A stretch of DNA of 64,000 nt from Myxococcus xanthus. Lineage in GTDB: Bacteria > Myxococcota > Myxococcia > Myxococcales > Myxococcaceae. Below are positions 52,282 to 59,039 of the stretch, one piece after another. How positions within the stretch are numbered: position 1 is the stretch's first letter; each line of letters starts with the position of its first letter. The notes under the pieces were generated by a model, which was not told the DNA's origin, searched no databases, and worked only from the letters and a program-made list of their open reading frames with translations. The DNA lies in NCBI RefSeq assembly GCF_006402735.1, contig NZ_CP017174.1, forward strand, positions 7,792,001 through 7,856,000, read 5' to 3'. The position numbers and the translations under genes were made by a program.

Positions 52282-54549
52282 ATGGGTACGGCGAAAAACA
52301 AGCAGCCATTCGAACTGCCAGATTTCTATGTTCCCTGGCCGGCGCGCTTGAATCCCAACCTCGAAGGCGCCCGGGTGCATTCGAAGGCCTGGGCGCGCGA
52401 GCTGGGAATCATTGGCCGCCCGAAGGATGGCAGCGCTCCGGAAATCTGGAGCGAGGCGAAGTTCGATGCCATGGACTACGCCCTGCTCTGTGCCTACACG
52501 CATCCGGAGGCACCGGGCCCGGAGCTGGACCTCGTCACCGACTGGTACGTCTGGGTCTTCTACTTCGATGACCACTTCCTGGAGCTCTACAAGCGCTCCC
52601 AGGACCAGGTCGGCGCGAAGGCCTACCTGGACCGTCTGCCCTTGTTCATGCCGGTCGACCCGGCCGCCACGCCTCCGCCCCCTACCAACCCGGTAGAGGC
52701 CGGACTGCTGGATTTGTGGAACCGGACCGTCCCCAGCCGCTCCATGGCGTGGCGGCGCCGGTTCTTCGAGAGCACGAAACACCTGCTGGACGAGTCGAGC
52801 TGGGAGCTGTCCAACATCAGCGACCGCCGCGTCTCCAACCCCATCGAATACATCGAGATGCGCCGCAAGGTGGGCGGCGCCCCCTGGTCCGCCAACCTGG
52901 TGGAGCACGCCGTCTTCGCCGAAGTCCCCGACCGGGTCGCGGCCAGCCGCCCCATGCGGGTGCTGAAGGACACGTTCTCCGACGCGGTCCACCTGCGCAA
53001 CGACCTGTTCTCCTACGAGCGGGAGATTCTGGAGGAAGGCGAGCTCTCCAACGGCGTCCTGGTGATGGAGAAGTTCCTGAACATCTCCCCGCCGAGCGCC
53101 GCGCACCTCGTCAACGAGGTCCTCACCTCGCGCCTCCAGCAGTTCGAGAACACCGTCCTCACGGAGCTGCCGTCCCTGTTCGTCGAGTTCGGCCTGAACC
53201 CGGTGGAGCAGGCCCAGGTGCTCACCTACGTCCGGGGGCTCCAGGACTGGCAGTCCGGCGGGCACGAGTGGCACATGCGCTCCAGCCGCTACATGAACAA
53301 GGGCTCCGGCGGCGCGGGCGGCTTCTTCCTGGGCCCCAACGGCCTGGGCACCTCCGCGGCGCGGCTGCCGCAGTCACCCACCGCCCTGGGGCTCACCCGC
53401 CTCAAGAGCTTCTCCCACGTGCCGTACCAGCCCGTGGGACCGGTGAAGCTGCCGAAGTTCTACATGCCGTACTCCACGAAGCCGAGCCCTCACCTGGATG
53501 CCGCGCGGCGCGACTCCAAGGCGTGGGCGCGGCGCATGGGCATGCTGGACGTGCTCCCCGGAGTCCCCGGCGGCTACATCTGGGATGACCACAAGTTCGA
53601 CGTGGCGGACGTGGCGCTCTGCGGCGCGTTGATTCATCCCCACGCCACCGCCGCGCAGCTCAACCTGTCCTCCTGCTGGCTCGTCTGGGGCACCTACGCG
53701 GACGACTACTTCCCGGCCTTCTACGGGCACAGCAAGGACATGGCTGGCGCCAAGGTGTTCAACGCCCGGCTGGCGCTGTTCATGCCGGAGGACGCCGGCG
53801 CGGGAATTCCGCCCCCCACCAACCCGGTGGAGCGCGGGCTGGCGGACCTGTGGGCCCGCACCACCGAAGGCGTGACGCCCGCCTCACGGAGCCTGTTCCG
53901 CAAGGCCATCCTGGACATGACGGAGAGCTGGCTGTGGGAGCTGGCCAATCAAATCCAGAACCGCATCCCGGACCCCATCGACTACGTGGAGATGCGGCGC
54001 CAGACGTTCGGCTCGGACCTCACCATGAGCCTGTCCCGCCTGGCCCATGGCGACGCGCTGCCGCCTGAAGTCTTCCACAGCCGTCCCATCCGCAGCCTGG
54101 AGAACTCCGCGGCGGATTACGCCTGCCTCATCAACGACGTCTTCTCCTACCAGAAGGAGATTGAGTTCGAAGGTGAGCTCAACAACGGCGTGTTGGTCGT
54201 CCAGCGCTTCCTTGACCTGGACCCGGCGCGGGCCGTCTCCGTCGTCAACGACTTGATGACCGCGCGGATGCAGCAGTTCGAATACATCATCGCCAACGAA
54301 CTGGAGCCGCTGGCGCGCACCTTCAACCTGGACGGCAAGGCCCAGGACAAGCTGAAGCAGTACGTCCAGAAGCTGCAGTGGTGGATGAGCGGTGTGCTCA
54401 TCTGGCACCAGACGGTGGACCGCTACAAGGAGTTCGAGCTGCGCGCGTCCCGCAAGCTGGCGCCGCAGCTCTCGTCGGGCCCCACCGGCCTGGGCACCTC
54501 CGCCGCACGCATCACATCCCTGTTCGCCAACCTGCGCTCCGGCGCCTGA
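52282..54549 (+). CDS. geoA: Geosmin synthase (bifunctional germacradienol/geosmin synthase)
   Basis: This 755-residue two-domain class I terpene cyclase is close to the usual 720-750. The N-terminal domain has the Mg-binding motif DDHFLE (96-101) and NDLFSYERE (240-248). It turns farnesyl diphosphate into germacradienol and germacrene D. The C-terminal domain has DDYFP (474-478) and NDVFSYQKE (618-626), and converts germacradienol to geosmin and acetone. The linker and the C-terminal tail both carry G-P-x-G-L-G-T-S-A-A-R (351-361 and 733-743). The first of two Family 2B encapsulin genes begins 27 bp downstream, which suggests the enzyme is packed in a protein shell. From memory the M. xanthus ortholog is MXAN_6247. 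Confidence 0.95.
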   Translation: MGTAKNKQPFELPDFYVPWPARLNPNLEGARVHSKAWARELGIIGRPKDGSAPEIWSEAKFDAMDYALLCAYTHPEAPGPELDLVTDWYVWVFYFDDHFLELYKRSQDQVGAKAYLDRLPLFMPVDPAATPPPPTNPVEAGLLDLWNRTVPSRSMAWRRRFFESTKHLLDESSWELSNISDRRVSNPIEYIEMRRKVGGAPWSANLVEHAVFAEVPDRVAASRPMRVLKDTFSDAVHLRNDLFSYEREILEEGELSNGVLVMEKFLNISPPSAAHLVNEVLTSRLQQFENTVLTELPSLFVEFGLNPVEQAQVLTYVRGLQDWQSGGHEWHMRSSRYMNKGSGGAGGFFLGPNGLGTSAARLPQSPTALGLTRLKSFSHVPYQPVGPVKLPKFYMPYSTKPSPHLDAARRDSKAWARRMGMLDVLPGVPGGYIWDDHKFDVADVALCGALIHPHATAAQLNLSSCWLVWGTYADDYFPAFYGHSKDMAGAKVFNARLALFMPEDAGAGIPPPTNPVERGLADLWARTTEGVTPASRSLFRKAILDMTESWLWELANQIQNRIPDPIDYVEMRRQTFGSDLTMSLSRLAHGDALPPEVFHSRPIRSLENSAADYACLINDVFSYQKEIEFEGELNNGVLVVQRFLDLDPARAVSVVNDLMTARMQQFEYIIANELEPLARTFNLDGKAQDKLKQYVQKLQWWMSGVLIWHQTVDRYKEFELRASRKLAPQLSSGPTGLGTSAARITSLFANLRSGA

Positions 54550-54576
54550 TCTTCCATTCCACTCGAAAGGCCTATC

Positions 54577-55986
54577 ATGTCGAACATCATCAAGCCGGGC
54601 GGTGACGCCGAGAAGTCCCAGTTGAGCTTGGGCACGGCCGCCGCGCGCCAGCTGGCCACGACGACCAAGTCCGTCCCGCAGATGCAGGGCATCTCCTCCC
54701 GGTGGCTGCTCAAGCTGCTGCCCTGGGTGCAGGTGTCCGGTGGCGTGTACCGCGTCAACCGCCGGCTGAGCTACGCGGTGGGAGATGGCCGCGTGACGTT
54801 CACCACCACCGGCGCCAAGGTGCAGGTCATCCCGCAGGAGCTGTGCGAGCTGCCCCTGCTGCGCAGCTACGACGACGTCGAGGTGCTGACGGCGCTGGCC
54901 AACCGCTTCGAGCAGAAGACGTACAAGGCCGGCGAGGTCATCACCGAGGTGGGCAAGGAAGCGGACTGCATCGTCCTCATCGCCCACGGCAAGGTGAACA
55001 TGATTGGCGCCGGCAAGTACGGTGACGCCACCGTGCTCGGCGTGCTGGCGGACGGCGACCACTACAGCTACGAGGCGCTGCTGGAGTCGCAGGACTACTG
55101 GAAGTTCACGGCCAAGGCCGTCACGGCGACCACCGTGCTGGTGCTTCAGCAGTCCGACTTCGAGGCCGTGGTGGCCCAGTCGCCCTCGCTGAACAAGCAC
55201 GTCGAGCGGTTCAAGGCGCGCTCGAAGAAGAAGCAGGACACCACGGGCCAGGCCGAAATCGAGCTGGCCGCGGGCCACACCGGCGAGCCGGTGCTGCCGG
55301 GCACCTACGTGGACTACGAGACGTCGCCCCGCGAATACGAGCTGAGCGTGGCGCAGACGGTGCTCCAGATTCACACCCGCGTGGCGGACCTCTTCAACGA
55401 GCCCATGAACCAGACGGAGCAGCAGCTCCGGCTGACGGTGGAGGCGCTGAAGGAGCGCAAGGAGCACGAGCTCATCAACAACCGCGAGTTCGGCCTGCTG
55501 CACAACGCCGGCCTCAAGCAGCGCATCCACACCCGGCACGGCCCGCCCACGCCCGACGACATGGACGAGCTGCTGGCCACCGTGTGGAAGGAGCCGTCCT
55601 TCTTCCTGGCCCACCCGCGCGCCATCGCCGCCTTCGGCCAGGAGTGCAGCCGCAAGGGCATCTACCCCACCAGCGTGGACTTCAACGGCAACATGGTGCC
55701 CGCCTGGCGCGGCATCCCCATCTTCCCGTGCAGCAAGATTCCCGTCAGCGACTCGCGCACCACGTCCATCATGCTGATGCGCGCGGGTGAGAAGAACCAG
55801 GGTGTCATCGGCCTGCACCCGGGCACCATCCCCGACGAAATCGAGCCCGGCCTCAACGTCCGGTTCATGGGCATCAACGAGAAGGCCATCATCAACTACC
55901 TGGTCACCAGCTACTTCTCCACGGCCGTCCTCGTGCCCGACGCGCTGGGCATCCTGGAGAGCGTCGAAATCGGCCGCGGCGACTAG
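54577..55986 (+). CDS. Family 2B encapsulin shell protein (first paralog)
   Basis: This 469-residue HK97-fold shell protein has an N-terminal arm (LSLGTAAARQLATTTKSVPQMQ) and a cyclic-nucleotide-binding-like domain at about 98-212 (KAGEVITEVGKEADCIVLIAHGKV). The HK97 P- and A-domains follow (VDYETSPREYELSVAQTVLQ, LINNREFGLLHNA, FFLAHPRAIAAFGQE, AWRGIPIFPCSKIP). Family 2B shells are known to enclose terpene cyclases such as 2-methylisoborneol synthase in Streptomyces. In this copy the phosphate-binding loop, HYSYEALLESQDYWKFT, lacks the Arg and FGE of true cNMP binders. AAAGG precedes the ATG. It follows geoA by 27 bp and precedes a second shell gene by 35 bp. Confidence 0.93.
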   Translation: MSNIIKPGGDAEKSQLSLGTAAARQLATTTKSVPQMQGISSRWLLKLLPWVQVSGGVYRVNRRLSYAVGDGRVTFTTTGAKVQVIPQELCELPLLRSYDDVEVLTALANRFEQKTYKAGEVITEVGKEADCIVLIAHGKVNMIGAGKYGDATVLGVLADGDHYSYEALLESQDYWKFTAKAVTATTVLVLQQSDFEAVVAQSPSLNKHVERFKARSKKKQDTTGQAEIELAAGHTGEPVLPGTYVDYETSPREYELSVAQTVLQIHTRVADLFNEPMNQTEQQLRLTVEALKERKEHELINNREFGLLHNAGLKQRIHTRHGPPTPDDMDELLATVWKEPSFFLAHPRAIAAFGQECSRKGIYPTSVDFNGNMVPAWRGIPIFPCSKIPVSDSRTTSIMLMRAGEKNQGVIGLHPGTIPDEIEPGLNVRFMGINEKAIINYLVTSYFSTAVLVPDALGILESVEIGRGD

Positions 55987-56021
55987 CCCTCCTTCCGCTC
56001 GGATGACGTGAGGGAATCCAC

Positions 56022-57422
56022 ATGGCGAATTTCGTGAAGACGGGTGGCGACGACACCCCGCGCCTGAGCCTGGGCACGGCCGCGGCGCGTCAGCTGGCGA
56101 CGACGACGAAGACCGTCCCGCAGATGCAGGGCATCACCCCGCGGTGGCTGCTGCGCATGCTGCCCTGGGTGGAGGTGACGGGCGGCACGTACCGGGTCAA
56201 CCGTCGGCTGAGCTACGCGGTGGCGGATGACCGCCTCGTGTTCAGCAACATCGGCGCGAAGGTGCAGGTCATCCCACAGGAGCTGCTCAAGCTGCCGCTG
56301 CTGCGGGGCCTGAGCGGCGACGACGAGGTGATTGCGGCCCTGGCCAGCCGGTTCACCCAGGCGGAGTACAAGGCGGGCGACGTCATCGTCGAGGCGGGCA
56401 CCCCCGCCGAGCACGTGTTCCTGCTGGCCCACGGCAAGGCGCGCAAGCTCCGCACAGGCCCGTATGGCGCGGCCGTCACCCTGGATGTGCTGGCGGACGG
56501 CGACCACTTCGGCGACCAGGCGGTGGCGGAGTCGGATGACGTCTGGACCTACACCGTCAAGGCCACCACGCCGTGCACGGTGCTGTCCCTGCAGCAGCAG
56601 GTGTTCGAGGACCTGATTGCCCGGTCCGCCACGCTGCGCGCCCAGGTGGAGCGGTACCGGGAGCGCCTGAAGAAGCCCCAGGACAAGCTGGGGCAGGCCG
56701 CCATCCCCCTGGCCGCCGGCCACTCCGGTGAGCCGGACATCCAGGGCGGCTACGTGGACTACGAGCTCACGCCCCGCGAGTACGAGCTGAGCGTGGCCCA
56801 GACGGTGCTCCGGGTCCACACGCGCGTCTCCGACGTGTTCAGCGACCCCATGGACCAGACGGAGCAGCAGCTGCGGCTGACCATCGAAGCGCTGCGGGAG
56901 CGGCAGGAGCACGAGCTCATCAACAACCGGGACTTCGGCCTGCTCCACAACGCCGACCTCAAGCAGCGCGTCCACACCCGCAACGGGCCGCCCACGCCCG
57001 ATGACCTGGACGAGCTGCTCAGCCGGCGCCGCAAGTCGCGCTTCTTCCTGGCGCACCCGCGCACCATCGCGGCGTTCGGCCGGGAGTGCACCCGCCGGGG
57101 CATCTATCCGACGCCCGTCGAGGTCCAGGGCACGCCGTGCATGGCCTGGCGCGGGGTCCCCCTGCTGCCGTGTGACAAGATTCCCATCACCGAGCAGCGC
57201 ACCAGCTCCATCCTCGTGCTGCGCACCGGCCAGGAGGACCAGGGCGTCATCGGCCTGCGCCGCACCGGCCTGCCGGACGAAGTCGAGCCCGGCCTCTCCG
57301 TGCGCCGCATGGACGTGTCGGACAAGGCCATCTCGAACTACCTGGTCAGCACCTACTTCTCCGCCGCGCTGCTCATCCCCGATGCGCTGGGTGTGCTGGA
57401 GAACGTGGAGCTCGGCGTCTGA
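56022..57422 (+). CDS. Family 2B encapsulin shell protein (second paralog)
   Basis: This 466-residue protein has the same arm, cNMP-like and HK97 layout as the first shell gene, and roughly two thirds of positions look identical by eye. The arm begins RLSLGTAAARQLATTTKTVPQMQ. Differences cluster in the nucleotide-binding-like domain (HFGDQAVAESDDVWTYT; FG restored, still no Arg) and in the loop DELLSRRRKSRFFLAHPR, where the first paralog has LATVWKEPS. The shared operon suggests the two copolymerise into one shell. GAGGG lies before the ATG. A strong hairpin (57438-57474) follows, so the operon probably ends here. Confidence 0.93.
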   Translation: MANFVKTGGDDTPRLSLGTAAARQLATTTKTVPQMQGITPRWLLRMLPWVEVTGGTYRVNRRLSYAVADDRLVFSNIGAKVQVIPQELLKLPLLRGLSGDDEVIAALASRFTQAEYKAGDVIVEAGTPAEHVFLLAHGKARKLRTGPYGAAVTLDVLADGDHFGDQAVAESDDVWTYTVKATTPCTVLSLQQQVFEDLIARSATLRAQVERYRERLKKPQDKLGQAAIPLAAGHSGEPDIQGGYVDYELTPREYELSVAQTVLRVHTRVSDVFSDPMDQTEQQLRLTIEALRERQEHELINNRDFGLLHNADLKQRVHTRNGPPTPDDLDELLSRRRKSRFFLAHPRTIAAFGRECTRRGIYPTPVEVQGTPCMAWRGVPLLPCDKIPITEQRTSSILVLRTGQEDQGVIGLRRTGLPDEVEPGLSVRRMDVSDKAISNYLVSTYFSAALLIPDALGVLENVELGV

Positions 57423-57437
57423 TTTTTCAGAAAGTGA

Positions 57438-57474
57438 CACGGCGGGTTCAGGCGCAATGCCTGGACCCGCTGTG
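57438..57474 (+). terminator. 16-bp hairpin after the second encapsulin gene
   Basis: CACGGCGGGTTCAGGC pairs with GCCTGGACCCGCTGTG around 5 nt, with two G-U pairs. It lies 16 bp after the shell-gene stop. There is no following T-tract. Confidence 0.7.
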
Positions 57475-57557
57475 CCGCCTGAAACGCTCACATGCCGCAT
57501 CCGTCAACCGGCGGGCCAGGTTGATTCCCTTTGTGTGACGGAGCATCGTCCGCGGCC

Positions 57558-57983
57558 ATGAGTTCGAGCGAACAAGCCCAGACAGTCATGGCCCTGGCCG
57601 ACATCTTCGTTCCGCTGGCCGTGGGCATCATCCAGGGCATCCTGGTGATGAAGTTCGTCAGGCCGCTGCTCATGGAACGGCTGGGCGGGCTCGCCGGCAT
57701 GGTCCGCTCCCGGGCCAACACCTTCTTGGGCATCGTCCAGATGTTCCTGTTCCTGGGCGTGGTGGCGGCCTGCAACGCCGCCTACGCGCCGCAGACGCTC
57801 GCCTGGCTCCAGGAACGCGACATCCTCCCTTTCGAGCCCACGCTGCTCGTGCTGCGCATCTCCGCCATCATCGCCTCCTACCTGAGCGGAACCAACCTGG
57901 TCCATCTGGTCTCGGCCCTGTCGGACGACACGGAGTCGAACACGCTGGAGCCGCTGCCGCTCAACGACCGACGCCAGCGGTAA
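57558..57983 (+). CDS. Small membrane protein downstream of encapsulin genes
   Basis: This 141-residue protein has three or four hydrophobic segments (ADIFVPLAVGIIQGILVMKFV, FLGIVQMFLFLGVVAAC, LLVLRISAIIASYLSGT). No family is recognised. It lies 135 bp after the shell genes beyond a hairpin, so it is probably its own transcript. Its 3' end overlaps the end of a convergent TetR gene by 23 bp. A role in terpene export or shell positioning is possible, but there is no direct evidence. Confidence 0.65.
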   Translation: MSSSEQAQTVMALADIFVPLAVGIIQGILVMKFVRPLLMERLGGLAGMVRSRANTFLGIVQMFLFLGVVAACNAAYAPQTLAWLQERDILPFEPTLLVLRISAIIASYLSGTNLVHLVSALSDDTESNTLEPLPLNDRRQR

Positions 57984-58548
57984 CGCGCTCGATGAGCGCG
58001 AGCATCGCCGCGCGGTAGGCGTTCGCATCGCCGCCGGTGCTGATGGCCAGGGCCGCGCGGTCGAAGGCGGCGGACAACAGGCTGGCGAGCGCGGGCACCA
58101 GCGGCCCGTCCCCCAGCAAGGCGGCGAGCCCTTCTCGCAGCGAGCCCGCGGCGGAGGCCTCGTCGAGTGCCATCATCTCCGCATGGCCGAACACCGCCGG
58201 CCCATCCACGAGGAGCAGGCGCGTGCGGCCCGGGACGGCCATCGCGTCGAGGTAGGCCAGGCTTCCCTCGATGAGCGCCTCACGCGCGTCCAGGGCCGGC
58301 GGCGTCGCCTGGTCGATGGCACGGCGCAGCTCGGCGAATTCCCGTTCGAGCACCGCCCGCAGCAGCGCCTGCTTGTCCTCGAAGTGGTGGTAGAGCGCCC
58401 CGCGCGTCACGGCGGCGGCGGCCACCACCTCCGGCGTCGACGTCTGCGCGTACCCCTTCTCCACGAACAGCGCCCGGCTCGCGCTCACGAGCGCCTGCCG
58501 CGTCGTCGCGCTGCGCTCATCGTTGCTTCTTCGTGCCCTTGGCTGCAT
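57961..58548 (-). CDS. TetR-family regulator
   Basis: This 195-residue regulator has a helix-turn-helix (YAQTSTPEVVAAAAVTRGALYHHFEDKQALL) and a C-terminal domain of about 130 residues of a TetR_C type (LLLVDGPAVFGHAEMMALDEASAAGSLREGL). A palindrome over its start codon suggests autoregulation and control of the divergent VOC gene. The 3' end overlaps the membrane-protein gene. Confidence 0.9.
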   Translation of the reverse strand: MQPRARRSNDERSATTRQALVSASRALFVEKGYAQTSTPEVVAAAAVTRGALYHHFEDKQALLRAVLEREFAELRRAIDQATPPALDAREALIEGSLAYLDAMAVPGRTRLLLVDGPAVFGHAEMMALDEASAAGSLREGLAALLGDGPLVPALASLLSAAFDRAALAISTGGDANAYRAAMLALIERVTAGVGR

Positions 58549-58564
58549 ACATGCAGCCTGTATG
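58546..58564. promoter_or_regulatory. TetR operator between divergent TetR and VOC genes
   Basis: CATACA-tgcagcc-TGTATG is a 6-bp inverted repeat with a 7-bp spacer. It covers the start codon of tetR at 58548 and lies 42 bp upstream of the VOC start. It suits repression of both genes. Confidence 0.6.
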
Positions 58565-58605
58565 TTACCTCATCGAAAGACAAGCACGAAGGAGAGCGGG
58601 AGCCC

Positions 58606-59034
58606 ATGAAAATCACCAGTTACTACCCGGTCATCATGACGAACGACGTCGCGGGTACGGCGGCGTTCTACACGGCGCACTTCGGCTTCAGCCCGCGCTT
58701 CACCAGCGACTGGTACGTCCACCTCCAATCGGACGATGCCGAGCATGTCGCGCTGGCCATCCTCGACGGCCGGCACGAAACGGTGCCGGCGGTGGCCCGG
58801 GGCACGGTGGCGGGGACCATCCTGAACTTCGAAGTGGAAGACCCGGACGCCGTCTACCGGGACGTGCAGGCCGCCGGCCTGCCCATCCACCTCCCGCTGA
58901 GGGACGAGGCGTTTGGCCAGCGGCACTTCATCACCGCGGACCCCAACGGGGTGCTCATCGACGTCATCAAGCCCATTCCGCCGAGCGAGGACTTCGCGAA
59001 GCAGTACGAGGCCAGCGCGCTTCCCGTCGGGTGA
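58606..59034 (+). CDS. VOC-family (glyoxalase/bleomycin-resistance-like) protein
   Basis: This 142-residue vicinal-oxygen-chelate protein has ITSYYPVIMTNDVAGTAAFYTAHFGFSPRF at the start and a second half with GTILNFEVEDPDAVYRDVQAAG and HFITADPNGVLIDVIKPI. One metal-ligand candidate is Glu in FEVED. Members include glyoxalases, dioxygenases and drug-binding proteins; the ligand is unknown. GGAG is well placed before the ATG. It is divergent from, and probably controlled by, the TetR gene. Confidence 0.88.
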   Translation: MKITSYYPVIMTNDVAGTAAFYTAHFGFSPRFTSDWYVHLQSDDAEHVALAILDGRHETVPAVARGTVAGTILNFEVEDPDAVYRDVQAAGLPIHLPLRDEAFGQRHFITADPNGVLIDVIKPIPPSEDFAKQYEASALPVG

Positions 59035-59039
59035 CGGGC

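Noticed and set aside
52282..54549. Pentalenene or single-domain sesquiterpene synthase
   Set aside because: Two complete cyclase domains with DDHFLE and DDYFP and a 755-residue length are specific to geosmin-type synthases.
54577..57422. Reading the two HK97-fold genes as prophage capsid genes
   Set aside because: No portal, terminase, protease or tail genes are near, each carries a cNMP-like domain, and a terpene cyclase heads the operon. This is the Family 2B encapsulin layout.
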